Shown here piece by piece: positions 22,511 to 36,225 of a stretch of 64,000 nt of DNA. The position numbers and the translations under genes are program-made. Location of the stretch: assembly GCF_040115645.1 (NCBI RefSeq), contig NW_027096044.1, positions 124,001 to 188,000 of the forward strand, in the 5' to 3' direction. Below the pieces are notes generated by a model that searched no databases, was not told the origin of the DNA, and saw nothing but the letters and a program-made list of their open reading frames with translations. This stretch comes from Euwallacea fornicatus (Eukaryota; Arthropoda; Insecta; Coleoptera; Curculionidae). Position 1 is the stretch's first letter. Every line of letters begins with the position of its first letter.

Positions 22511-25500
22511 TTAAGTTTCCATGAAAAATAGTACTTTATGAGCTCAAACCTACAATTTTTGTGACTTTTCACATTTTGAAGCTCGATAACTTCGGTCAAT
22601 GAGGACCAAATTTCTTAAACAAAGACTCAAATGAACCATCTCGACGAGATCTTTAACATGACGTAACACATCATGATTGTATCATCTTGAGTTTCCAAGA
22701 AAAATAGTACTTTATGAGCTCAAACATACAGTTTTTGTGATTATTCACACTTTGAAGCTCGATAACTTCGGCAATTAAATTCCAAATTTCTTAAACAAAG
22801 ACTCAAATGAACCATCTCGATAAAATCTTTAACATGACGTAACACATCATGATTGTATCATCTTGAGTTTCCACGAAAAATAGTACTTTATGAGCTCAAA
22901 CATACAGTTTTTGTGATTTTTCACACTTTGAAGCTCGATAACTTCGGCAATTAAATCCAAATTTCTTAAACAAAGACTCAAATGAACCATCTCGACGAGA
23001 TCTTTAACATGACGTAACACATCATGACTGTATCATCTTGAGTTTCCACGAAAAATAGTACTTTATGAGCTCAAACATACAGTTTTTGTGATTTTTCACA
23101 CTTTGAAGCTCGATAACTTCGGCAATTAAATTCCAAATTTCTTAAACAAAGACTCAAATGAACCATCTCGATAAAATCTTTAACATGACGTAACACATCA
23201 TGATTGTATCATCTTGAGTTTCCACGAAAAATAGTACTTTATGAGCTCAAACATACAGTTTTTGTGATTTTTCACACTTTGAAGCTCGATAACTTCGGCA
23301 ATTAAATCCAAATTTCTTAAACAAAGACTCAAATGAACCATCTCGACGAGATCTTTAACATGACGTAACACATCATGACTGTATCATCTTGAGTTTCCAC
23401 GAAAAATAGTACTTTATGAGCTCCAACATACAGTTTTTGTGATTTTTCACACTTTGAAGCTCGATAACTTCGGTCAATGAAGACCAAATTTTTTAAACAA
23501 TGACTCAAATGAACCATCTCTACGAGATCTTTAACATGACGTAACACATCATGACTGTATCATCTTGAGTTTCCAAGAAAAATAGTACTTTATGAGCTCA
23601 AACATATAGTTTTTGTGATTATTCACACTTTGAAGCTCGATAACTTCGGCAATTAAATCCAAATTTCTTAAACAAAGACTCAAATGAACCATCTCGACGA
23701 GATCTTTAACATGACGTAACACATCATGACTGTATCATCTTGAGTTTCCACGAAAAATAGTACTTTATGAGCTCCAACATACAGTTTTTGTGATTTTTCA
23801 CACTTTGAAGCTCGATAACTTCGGTCAATGAAGACCAAATTTTTTAAACAATGACTCAAATGAACCATCTCTACGAGATCTTTAACATGACGTAACACAT
23901 CATGACTGTATCATCTTGAGTTTCCAAGAAAAATAGTACTTTATGAGCTCAAACATATAGTTTTTGTGATTATTCACACTTTGAAGCTCGATAACTTCGG
24001 CAATTAAATTCCAAATTTCTTAAACAAAGACTCAAATGAACCATCTCGATAAAATCTTTAACATGACGTAACACATCATGAATGTATCATCTTGAGTTTC
24101 CACGAAAAATAGTACTTTATGAGCTCAAACATACAGTTTTTGTGATTTTTCACACTTTGAAGCTCGATAACTTCGGCAATTAAATCCAAATTTCTTAAAC
24201 AAAGACTCAAATGAACCATCTCGACGAGATCTTTAACATGACGTAACACATCATGACTGTATCATTTTGAGTTTCCACGAAAAATAGTACTTTATGAGCT
24301 CCAACATACAGTTCTTGTGATTTTTCACACTTTGAAGCTCGATAACTTCGGCAATTAAATTCCAAATTTCTTAAACAAAGACTCAAATGAACCATCTCTA
24401 CGAGATCTTTAGCATGACGTAACACATCATGACTGCATCATCTTGAGTTTCCACGAAAAATAGTACTTTATGAGCTCAAACATACAGTTTTTGTGATTAT
24501 TCACACTTTGAAGCTCGATAACTTCGGCAATTAAATTCCAAATTTCTTAAACAAAGACTCAAATGAACCATCTCTACGAGATCTTTAGCATGACGTAACA
24601 CATCATGACTGTATCATCTTGAGTTTCCACGAAAAATAGTACTTTATGAGCTCCAACATACAGTTTTTGTGATTTTTCACACTTTGAAGCTCGATAACTT
24701 CGGTCAATGAAGACCAAATTTTTTAAACAAAGACTCAAATGAACCATCTCGACGAGATCTTTAACATGACGTAACACATCATGATTGAATCATCTTGAGT
24801 TTCCAAGAAAAATAGTACTTTATGAGCTCAAACATACAGTTTTTGTGATTTTTCACACTTTGAAGCTCGATAACTTCGGCAATTAAATTCCAAATTTCTT
24901 AAACAAAGACTCAAATGAACCATCTCTACGAGATCTTTAACATGACCTAACACATCATGACTGTATCATCTTGAGTTTCCACGAAAAATAGTACTTTATG
25001 AGCTCCAACATACAGTTTTTGTGATTTTTCACACTTTGAAGCTCGATAACTTCGGTCAATGAAGACCAAATTTTTTAAACAATGACTCAAATGAACCATC
25101 TCTACGAGATCTTTAACATGACGTAACACATCATGACTGTATCATCTTGAGTTTCCAAGAAAAATAGTACTTTATGAGCTCAAACATATAGTTTTTGTGA
25201 TTATTCACACTTTGAAGCTCGATAACTTCGGCAATTAAATTCCAAATTTCTTAAACAAAGACTCAAATGAACCATCTCGATAAAATCTTTAACATGACGT
25301 AACACATCATGATTGTATCATCTTGAGTTTCCACGAAAAATAGTACTTCATGAGCTCAAACATACAGTTTTTGTGATTTTTCACACTTTGAAGCTCGATA
25401 ACTTCGGCAATTAAATTCCAAATTTCTTAAACAAAGACTCAAATGAACCATCTCGATAAAATCTTTAACATGACGTAACACATCATGATTGTATCATCTT

Positions 25501-27432
25501 GAGTTTCCACGAAAAATAGTACTTCATGAGCTCAAACATACAGTTTTTGTGATTTTTCACACTTTGAAGCTCGATAACTTCGGCAATTAAATTCCAAATT
25601 TCTTAAACAAAGACTCAAATGAACCATCTCGACGAGATCTTTAACATGACGTAACACGTCATGATTGTATCATCTTGAGTTTCCAAGAAAAATAGTACTT
25701 TATGAGCTCAAACATTCAGTTTTTGTGATTTTTCACACTTTGAAGCTCGATAACTTCGGCAATTAAATTCCAAATTTCTTAAACAAAGATTCAAATGAAC
25801 CATCTCTACGAGATCTTTAACATGACGTAACACATCATGACTGTATCATCTTGAGTTTCCACGAAAAATAGTACTTTATGAGCTCAAACATATAATATTT
25901 GTGATTTTTCACACTTTGAAGCTCGATAACTTCGGCAATTAAATTCCAAATTTCTTAAACAAAGACTCAAATGAACCATCTCGACGAGATCTTTAACATG
26001 ACGTAACACATCATGATTGTATCATCTTGAGTTTCCAAGAAAAATAGTACTTTATGAGCTCAAACATATAATATTTGTAACTTTTCACATTTTGAAGCTC
26101 GATAACTTCGTTCAATGAGGACCACATTTCTTAAACAAAGACTCAAATGAACCATCTCGACGAGATCTTTAACATGACGTAACACATCATGATTGTATCA
26201 TCTTGAGTTTCCACGAAAAATAGTACTTTATGAGCTCAAACATATAATATTTGTAACTTTTCACATTTTGAAGCTCGATAACTTCGTTCAATGAGGACCA
26301 CATTTCTTAAACAAAGACTCAAATGAACCATCTCGACGAGATCTTTAACATGACGTAACACATCATGATTGTATCATCTTGAGTTTCCAAGAAAAATAGT
26401 ACTTTATGAGCTCAAACATTCAGTTTTTGTGATTTTTCACACTTTGAAGCTCGATAACTTCGGCAATTAAATCCAAATTTCTTAAACAAAGACTCAAATG
26501 AACCATCTCGACGAGATCTTTAACATGACGTAACACATCATGACTGTATCATCTTGAGTTTCCACGAAAAATAGTACTTTATGAGCTCAAACATATAGTT
26601 TTTGTGATTATTCACACTTTGAAGCTCGATAACTTCGGCAATTAAATTCCAAATTTCTTAAACAAAGACTCAAATGAACCATCTCGATAAAATCTTTAAC
26701 ATGACGTAACACATCATGAATGTATCATCTTGAGTTTCCACGAAAAATAGTACTTTATGAGCTCAAACATACAGTTTTTGTGATTTTTCACAATTTGAAG
26801 CTCGATAACTTCGGCAATTAAATCCAAATTTCTTAAACAAAGACTCAAATGAACCATCTCGACGAGATCTTTAACATGACGTAACACATCATGACTGTAT
26901 CATCTTGAGTTTCCACGAAAAATAGTACTTTATGAGCTCCAACATACAGTTTTTGTGATTTTTCACACTTTGAAGCTCGATAACTTCGGCAATTAAATTC
27001 CAAATTTCTTAAACAAAGACTCAAATCAACCATCTCTACGAGATCTTTAACATGACGTAACACATCATGACTGTATCATCTTGAGTTTCCACGAAAAATA
27101 GTACTTTATGAGCTCAAACGTTCAGTTTTTGTGATTTTTCACACTTTGAAGCTCGATAACTTCGGTCAATGAAGACCAAATTTTTTAAACAAAGACTCAA
27201 ATGAACCATCTCGACGAGATCTTTAACATTACGTAACACATCATGATTGAATCATCTTGCGATTCCAAGAAAAATAGTACTTTATGAGCTCAAACATTCA
27301 GTTTTTGTGAATATTCACACTTTGAAGCTCGATAACTTCGGCAAATAAATTCCAAATTTCTTAAACAAAGACTCAAATGAACCATCTCGACGAGATCTTT
27401 AACATGACGTAACACATCATGATTGTATCATC
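22511..27432 (+). repeat. Higher-order repeat copy B2 (28 monomers, 4,922 bp)
   Basis: This matches B1 at a distance of 4,746 bp up to about 25146, then at 4,922 bp. The change is one extra monomer: B2 has 25147 (ATATAG, CTCGATAAA), 25323 and 25499 (both ACTTCATG) where B1 has only 20401 and 20577. The B1 monomer at 20401 begins like 25147 and continues like 25323, so it looks like the hybrid left by deleting one unit. Confidence 0.9.
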
Positions 27433-28488
27433 TTGAGTTTCCAAGAAAAATAGTACTTTAGGAGCTCAAACATTCAGTTTTTGTGATTTTTCACACTTTG
27501 AAGCTCGATAACTTCGGCAATTAAATTCCAAATTTCTTAAACAAAGACTCAAATGAACCATCTCTACGAGATCTTTAACATGACGTAACACATCATGACT
27601 GTATCATCTTGAGTTTCCACGAAAAATAGTACTTTATGATCTCAAACATATAATATTTGTGATTTTTCACACTTTGAAGCTCGATAACTTCGGCAATTAA
27701 ATTCCAAATTTCTTAAACAAAGACTCAAATCAACCATCTCTACGAGATCTTTAACATGACGTAACACATCATGACTGTATCATCTTGAGTTTCCACGAAA
27801 AATAGTACTTTATGAGCTCAAACGTTCAGTTTTTGTGATTTTTCACACTTTGAAGCTCGATAACTTCGGTCAATGAAGACCAAATTTTTTAAACAAAGAC
27901 TCAAATGAACCATCTCGACGAGATCTTTAACATTACGTAACACATCATGATTGAATCATCTTGCGATTCCAAGAAAAATAGTACTTTATGAGCTCAAACA
28001 TTCAGTTTTTGTGAATATTCACACTTTGAAGCTCGATAACTTCGGCAAATAAATTCCAAATTTCTTAAACAAAGACTCAAATGAACCATCTCGACGAGAT
28101 CTTTAACATGACGTAACACATCATGATTGTATCATCTTGAGTTTCCAAGAAAAATAGTACTTTAGGAGCTCAAACATTCAGTTTTTGTGATTTTTCACAC
28201 TTTGAAGCTCGATAACTTCGGCAATTAAATTCCAAATTTCTTAAACAAAGACTCAAATGAACCATCTCTACGAGATCTTTAACATGACGTAACACATCAT
28301 GACTGTATCATCTTGAGTTTCCACGAAAAATAGTACTTTATGATCTCAAACATATAATATTTGTGATTTTTCACACTTTGAAGCTCGATAACTTCGGCAA
28401 TTAAATTCCAAATTTCTTAAACAAAGACTCAAATCAACCATCTCTACGAGATCTTTAACATGACGTAACACATCATGACTGTATCATC
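27081..28488 (+). repeat. Two tandem copies of a 704-bp tetramer
   Basis: Units 27081-27784 and 27785-28488 each contain GTTCAG, GCGATTCC (14-bp palindrome), TTAGGAGCTC and TATGATCTC/ATATAATATTT monomers. Other full copies are 29719-30422, 36226-36929, 36930-37633, 40622-41325 and 41326-42029. The first two monomers alone occur at 22159 and later at 51522, 57499 and 60838. This is the most often reused module in the window. Confidence 0.9.
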
Positions 28489-29718
28489 TTGAGTTTCCAC
28501 GAAAAATAGTACTTTATGAGCTCAAACATATAATATTTGTGATTTTTCACACTTTGAAGCTCGATAACTTCGGCAATTAAATTCCAAATTTCTTAAACAA
28601 AGACTCAAATGAACCATCTCGACGAGATCTTTAACATGACGTAACACATCATGATTGTATCATCTTGAGTTTCCAAGAAAAATAGTACTTTATGAGCTCA
28701 AACATATAATATTTGTAACTTTTCACATTTTGAAGCTCGATAACTTCGTTCAATGAGGACCACATTTCTTAAACAAAGACTCAAATGAACCATCTCGACG
28801 AGATCTTTAACATGACGTAACACATCATGATTGTATCATCTTGAGTTTCCACGAAAAATAGTACTTTATGAGCTCAAACATATAATATTTGTAACTTTTC
28901 ACATTTTGAAGCTCGATAACTTCGTTCAATGAGGACCACATTTCTTAAACAAAGACTCAAATGAACCATCTCGACGAGATCTTTAACATGACGTAACACA
29001 TCATGATTGTATCATCTTGAGTTTCCAAGAAAAATAGTACTTTATGAGCTCAAACATTCAGTTTTTGTGATTTTTCACACTTTGAAGCTCGATAACTTCG
29101 GCAATTAAATCCAAATTTCTTAAACAAAGACTCAAATGAACCATCTCGACGAGATCTTTAACATGACGTAACACATCATGACTGTATCATCTTGAGTTTC
29201 CACGAAAAATAGTACTTTATGAGCTCAAACATATAGTTTTTGTGATTATTCACACTTTGAAGCTCGATAACTTCGGCAATTAAATTCCAAATTTCTTAAA
29301 CAAAGACTCAAATGAACCATCTCGATAAAATCTTTAACATGACGTAACACATCATGAATGTATCATCTTGAGTTTCCACGAAAAATAGTACTTTATGAGC
29401 TCAAACATACAGTTTTTGTGATTTTTCACAATTTGAAGCTCGATAACTTCGGCAATTAAATCCAAATTTCTTAAACAAAGACTCAAATGAACCATCTCGA
29501 CGAGATCTTTAACATGACGTAACACATCATGACTGTATCATCTTGAGTTTCCACGAAAAATAGTACTTTATGAGCTCCAACATACAGTTTTTGTGATTTT
29601 TCACACTTTGAAGCTCGATAACTTCGGCAATTAAATTCCAAATTTCTTAAACAAAGACTCAAATCAACCATCTCTACGAGATCTTTAACATGACGTAACA
29701 CATCATGACTGTATCATC
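28489..29718 (+). repeat. Segmental duplicate of 25851-27080 (7 monomers)
   Basis: The series ATATAATATTT, two GTTCAATGAGG monomers, ATTCAG/AAATCC, ATATAG/CTCGATAAA, CACAATTTG and CCAAC with AAATCAACC repeats at a distance of 2,638 bp. In the copy the next monomer (29719) is a CCAAC hybrid rather than the GTTCAG monomer found at 27081. Confidence 0.88.
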
Positions 29719-30422
29719 TTGAGTTTCCACGAAAAATAGTACTTTATGAGCTCCAACATACAGTTTTTGTGATTTTTCACACTTTGAAGCTCGATAACTT
29801 CGGTCAATGAAGACCAAATTTTTTAAACAAAGACTCAAATGAACCATCTCGACGAGATCTTTAACATTACGTAACACATCATGATTGAATCATCTTGCGA
29901 TTCCAAGAAAAATAGTACTTTATGAGCTCAAACATTCAGTTTTTGTGAATATTCACACTTTGAAGCTCGATAACTTCGGCAAATAAATTCCAAATTTCTT
30001 AAACAAAGACTCAAATGAACCATCTCGACGAGATCTTTAACATGACGTAACACATCATGATTGTATCATCTTGAGTTTCCAAGAAAAATAGTACTTTAGG
30101 AGCTCAAACATTCAGTTTTTGTGATTTTTCACACTTTGAAGCTCGATAACTTCGGCAATTAAATTCCAAATTTCTTAAACAAAGACTCAAATGAACCATC
30201 TCTACGAGATCTTTAACATGACGTAACACATCATGACTGTATCATCTTGAGTTTCCACGAAAAATAGTACTTTATGATCTCAAACATATAATATTTGTGA
30301 TTTTTCACACTTTGAAGCTCGATAACTTCGGCAATTAAATTCCAAATTTCTTAAACAAAGACTCAAATGAACCATCTCGACGAGATCTTTAACATGACGT
30401 AACACATCATGATTGTATCAAC
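29719..30422 (+). repeat. 704-bp tetramer with hybrid first monomer
   Basis: The monomer at 29719 has the CCAAC start of one type but the GTCAATGAAG, CATTACG and TTGAATC end of the GTTCAG type, and is then followed by the usual GCGATTCC, TTAGGAGCTC and TATGATCTC monomers. The join lies between monomer positions of about 41 and 85. The fourth monomer ends ATCAAC and links to the CAGTCAATGAGG module. Confidence 0.85.
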
Positions 30423-31126
30423 TTGAGTTTCCAAGAAAAATAGTACTTTATGAGCTCAAACATACAGTTTTTGTGACTTTTCACATTTTGAAGCTCGATA
30501 ACTTCAGTCAATGAGGACAAAATTTCTTAAACAAAGACTCAAATGAACCATCTCGACGAGATCTTTAACATCACGTAACACATCATGATTGTATCATCTT
30601 GAGTTTCCAAGAAAAATAGTACTTTATGAGCTCAAACATACAGTTTTTGTGATTTTTCACACTTTGAAGCTCGATAACTTCGGTCAATGAGGACCAAATT
30701 TCTTAAACAAAGACTCAAATGAACCACCTCGACGAGATCTTTAACATGACGTAACACATCATGATTGTATCATCTTAAGTTTCCATGAAAAATAATACTT
30801 TATGAGCTCAAACATTCAGTTTTTGTGATTTTTCACACTTTGAAGCTCGATAACTTCGGCAATTAAATTCCAAATTTCTTAAACAAAGACTCAAATGAAC
30901 CATCTCGACGAGATCTTTAACATGACGTAACACATCATGATTGTATCAACTTGAGTTTCCAAGAAAAATAGTACTTTATGAGCTCAAACATACAGTTTTT
31001 GTGACTTTTCACATTTTGAAGCTCGATAACTTCGGTCAATGAGGACCAAATTTCTTAAACAAAGACTCAAATGAACCATCTCGACGAGATCTTTAACATG
31101 ACGTAACACATCATGATTGTATCATC
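30423..31126 (+). repeat. Linker module between zone B copies (4 monomers)
   Basis: This holds a CAGTCAATGAGG monomer with CATCACG (30423), a GTCAATGAGG monomer with CCACCTCG (30599), a TTAAG/AATAATAC monomer (30775) and a GACTTTT monomer (30951). Its first three resemble 37634-38161. At 30599 the dyad reads GATTTTT, whereas the counterpart at 37810 reads GTAAC. Confidence 0.82.
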
Positions 31127-34100
31127 TTAAGTTTCCATGAAAAATAGTACTTTATGAGCTCAAACCTACAATTTTTGTGACTTTTCACATTTTGAAGCTC
31201 GATAACTTCGGTCAATGAGGACCAAATTTCTTAAACAAAGACTCAAATGAACCATCTCGACGAGATCTTTAAAATGACGTAACACATCATGATTGTATCA
31301 TCTTGAGTTTCCAAGAAAAATAGTACTTTATGAGCTCAAACATACAGTTTTTGTGATTATTCACACTTTGAAGCTCGATAACTTCGGCAATTAAATTCCA
31401 AATTTCTTAAACAAAGACTCAAATGAACCATCTCGATAAAATCTTTAACATGACGTAACACATCATGATTGTATCATCTTGAGTTTCCACGAAAAATAGT
31501 ACTTTATGAGCTCAAACATACAGTTTTTGTGATTTTTCACACTTTGAAGCTCGATAACTTCGGCAATTAAATCCAAATTTCTTAAACAAAGACTCAAATG
31601 AACCATCTCGACGAGATCTTTAACATGACGTAACACATCATGACTGTATCATCTTGAGTTTCCACGAAAAATAGTACTTTATGAGCTCAAACATACAGTT
31701 TTTGTGATTTTTCACACTTTGAAGCTCGATAACTTCGGCAATTAAATTCCAAATTTCTTAAACAAAGACTCAAATGAACCATCTCTACGAGATCTTTAAC
31801 ATGACGTAACACATCATGACTGCATCATCTTGAGTTTCCACGAAAAATAGTACTTTATGAGCTCCAACATACAGTTTTTGTGATTTTTCACACTTTGAAG
31901 CTCGATAACTTCGGTCAATGAAGACCAAATTTTTTAAACAATGACTCAAATGAACCATCTCTACGAGATCTTTAACATGACGTAACACATCATGACTGTA
32001 TCATCTTGAGTTTCCAAGAAAAATAGTACTTTATGAGCTCAAACATATAGTTTTTGTGATTATTCACACTTTGAAGCTCGATAACTTCGGCAATTAAATC
32101 CAAATTTCTTAAACAAAGACTCAAATGAACCATCTCGACGAGATCTTTAACATGACGTAACACATCATGACTGTATCATCTTGAGTTTCCACGAAAAATA
32201 GTACTTTATGAGCTCCAACATACAGTTTTTGTGATTTTTCACACTTTGAAGCTCGATAACTTCGGTCAATGAAGACCAAATTTTTTAAACAATGACTCAA
32301 ATGAACCATCTCTACGAGATCTTTAACATGACGTAACACATCATGACTGTATCATCTTGAGTTTCCAAGAAAAATAGTACTTTATGAGCTCAAACATATA
32401 GTTTTTGTGATTATTCACACTTTGAAGCTCGATAACTTCGGCAATTAAATTCCAAATTTCTTAAACAAAGACTCAAATGAACCATCTCGATAAAATCTTT
32501 AACATGACGTAACACATCATGAATGTATCATCTTGAGTTTCCACGAAAAATAGTACTTTATGAGCTCAAACATACAGTTTTTGTGATTTTTCACACTTTG
32601 AAGCTCGATAACTTCGGCAATTAAATCCAAATTTCTTAAACAAAGACTCAAATGAACCATCTCGACGAGATCTTTAACATGACGTAACACATCATGACTG
32701 TATCATTTTGAGTTTCCACGAAAAATAGTACTTTATGAGCTCCAACATACAGTTCTTGTGATTTTTCACACTTTGAAGCTCGATAACTTCGGCAATTAAA
32801 TTCCAAATTTCTTAAACAAAGACTCAAATGAACCATCTCTACGAGATCTTTAGCATGACGTAACACATCATGACTGCATCATCTTGAGTTTCCACGAAAA
32901 ATAGTACTTTATGAGCTCAAACATACAGTTTTTGTGATTATTCACACTTTGAAGCTCGATAACTTCGGCAATTAAATTCCAAATTTCTTAAACAAAGACT
33001 CAAATGAACCATCTCTACGAGATCTTTAGCATGACGTAACACATCATGACTGTATCATCTTGAGTTTCCACGAAAAATAGTACTTTATGAGCTCCAACAT
33101 ACAGTTTTTGTGATTTTTCACACTTTGAAGCTCGATAACTTCGGCAATTAAATTCCAAATTTCTTAAACAAAGACTCAAATGAACCATCTCTACGAGATC
33201 TTTAACATGACCTAACACATCATGACTGTATCATCTTGAGTTTCCACGAAAAATAGTACTTTATGAGCTCCAACATACAGTTTTTGTGATTTTTCACACT
33301 TTGAAGCTCGATAACTTCGGTCAATGAAGACCAAATTTTTTAAACAATGACTCAAATGAACCATCTCTACGAGATCTTTAACATGACGTAACACATCATG
33401 ACTGTATCATCTTGAGTTTCCAAGAAAAATAGTACTTTATGAGCTCAAACATATAGTTTTTGTGATTATTCACACTTTGAAGCTCGATAACTTCGGCAAT
33501 TAAATTCCAAATTTCTTAAACAAAGACTCAAATGAACCATCTCGATAAAATCTTTAACATGACGTAACACATCATGATTGTATCATCTTGAGTTTCCACG
33601 AAAAATAGTACTTCATGAGCTCAAACATACAGTTTTTGTGATTTTTCACACTTTGAAGCTCGATAACTTCGGCAATTAAATTCCAAATTTCTTAAACAAA
33701 GACTCAAATGAACCATCTCGATAAAATCTTTAACATGACGTAACACATCATGATTGTATCATCTTGAGTTTCCACGAAAAATAGTACTTCATGAGCTCAA
33801 ACATACAGTTTTTGTGATTTTTCACACTTTGAAGCTCGATAACTTCGGCAATTAAATTCCAAATTTCTTAAACAAAGACTCAAATGAACCATCTCGACGA
33901 GATCTTTAACATGACGTAACACATCATGATTGAATCATCTTGAGTTTCCAAGAAAAATAGTACTTTATGAGCTCAAACATACAGTTTTTGTGATTTTTCA
34001 CACTTTGAAGCTCGATAACTTCGGCAATTAAATTCCAAATTTCTTAAACAAAGACTCAAATGAACCATCTCTACGAGATCTTTAACATGACGTAACACAT

Positions 34101-36225
34101 CATGACTGTATCATCTTGAGTTTCCACGAAAAATAGTACTTTATGAGCTCCAACATACAGTTTTTGTGATTTTTCACACTTTGAAGCTCGATAACTTCGG
34201 TCAATGAAGACCAAATTTTTTAAACAATGACTCAAATGAACCATCTCTACGAGATCTTTAACATGACGTAACACATCATGACTGTATCATCTTGAGTTTC
34301 CAAGAAAAATAGTACTTTATGAGCTCAAACATATAGTTTTTGTGATTATTCACACTTTGAAGCTCGATAACTTCGGCAATTAAATTCCAAATTTCTTAAA
34401 CAAAGACTCAAATGAACCATCTCGATAAAATCTTTAACATGACGTAACACATCATGATTGTATCATCTTGAGTTTCCACGAAAAATAGTACTTCATGAGC
34501 TCAAACATACAGTTTTTGTGATTTTTCACACTTTGAAGCTCGATAACTTCGGCAATTAAATTCCAAATTTCTTAAACAAAGACTCAAATGAACCATCTCG
34601 ATAAAATCTTTAACATGACGTAACACATCATGATTGTATCATCTTGAGTTTCCACGAAAAATAGTACTTCATGAGCTCAAACATACAGTTTTTGTGATTT
34701 TTCACACTTTGAAGCTCGATAACTTCGGCAATTAAATTCCAAATTTCTTAAACAAAGACTCAAATGAACCATCTCGACGAGATCTTTAACATGACGTAAC
34801 ACGTCATGATTGTATCATCTTGAGTTTCCAAGAAAAATAGTACTTTATGAGCTCAAACATTCAGTTTTTGTGATTTTTCACACTTTGAAGCTCGATAACT
34901 TCGGCAATTAAATTCCAAATTTCTTAAACAAAGATTCAAATGAACCATCTCTACGAGATCTTTAACATGACGTAACACATCATGACTGTATCATCTTGAG
35001 TTTCCACGAAAAATAGTACTTTATGAGCTCAAACATATAATATTTGTGATTTTTCACACTTTGAAGCTCGATAACTTCGGCAATTAAATTCCAAATTTCT
35101 TAAACAAAGACTCAAATGAACCATCTCGACGAGATCTTTAACATGACGTAACACATCATGATTGTATCATCTTGAGTTTCCAAGAAAAATAGTACTTTAT
35201 GAGCTCAAACATATAATATTTGTAACTTTTCACATTTTGAAGCTCGATAACTTCGTTCAATGAGGACCACATTTCTTAAACAAAGACTCAAATGAACCAT
35301 CTCGACGAGATCTTTAACATGACGTAACACATCATGATTGTATCATCTTGAGTTTCCACGAAAAATAGTACTTTATGAGCTCAAACATATAATATTTGTA
35401 ACTTTTCACATTTTGAAGCTCGATAACTTCGTTCAATGAGGACCACATTTCTTAAACAAAGACTCAAATGAACCATCTCGACGAGATCTTTAACATGACG
35501 TAACACATCATGATTGTATCATCTTGAGTTTCCAAGAAAAATAGTACTTTATGAGCTCAAACATTCAGTTTTTGTGATTTTTCACACTTTGAAGCTCGAT
35601 AACTTCGGCAATTAAATCCAAATTTCTTAAACAAAGACTCAAATGAACCATCTCGACGAGATCTTTAACATGACGTAACACATCATGACTGTATCATCTT
35701 GAGTTTCCACGAAAAATAGTACTTTATGAGCTCAAACATATAGTTTTTGTGATTATTCACACTTTGAAGCTCGATAACTTCGGCAATTAAATTCCAAATT
35801 TCTTAAACAAAGACTCAAATGAACCATCTCGATAAAATCTTTAACATGACGTAACACATCATGAATGTATCATCTTGAGTTTCCACGAAAAATAGTACTT
35901 TATGAGCTCAAACATACAGTTTTTGTGATTTTTCACAATTTGAAGCTCGATAACTTCGGCAATTAAATCCAAATTTCTTAAACAAAGACTCAAATGAACC
36001 ATCTCGACGAGATCTTTAACATGACGTAACACATCATGACTGTATCATCTTGAGTTTCCACGAAAAATAGTACTTTATGAGCTCCAACATACAGTTTTTG
36101 TGATTTTTCACACTTTGAAGCTCGATAACTTCGGCAATTAAATTCCAAATTTCTTAAACAAAGACTCAAATCAACCATCTCTACGAGATCTTTAACATGA
36201 CGTAACACATCATGACTGTATCATC
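31127..36225 (+). repeat. Higher-order repeat copy B3 (rearranged)
   Basis: This copy begins at the TTAAG monomer and follows B1 at 13,362, then 13,187, then 13,011 bp as monomers are lost: the pair 18292/18468 is replaced by one monomer at 31654, and 19873/20049 by one hybrid at 33060. A five-monomer segment (33236-34115, 880 bp) is duplicated at 34116 onward. From 34116 it follows B2 at a distance of 9,145 bp. Confidence 0.88.
33236..34995 (+). repeat. Tandem duplication of an 880-bp pentamer
   Basis: The series CCAAC/CAATGAC, ATATAG, ACTTCATG with CTCGATAAA, ACTTCATG with CTCGACGAG, and a fifth monomer occurs at 33236-34115 and again at 34116-34995. The fourth monomers differ at the end: the first ends TTGAATC and the second carries ACGTCATG. 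The fifth differs as well (33940 ATACAG, 34820 ATTCAG with AAAGATTC). Confidence 0.82.
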
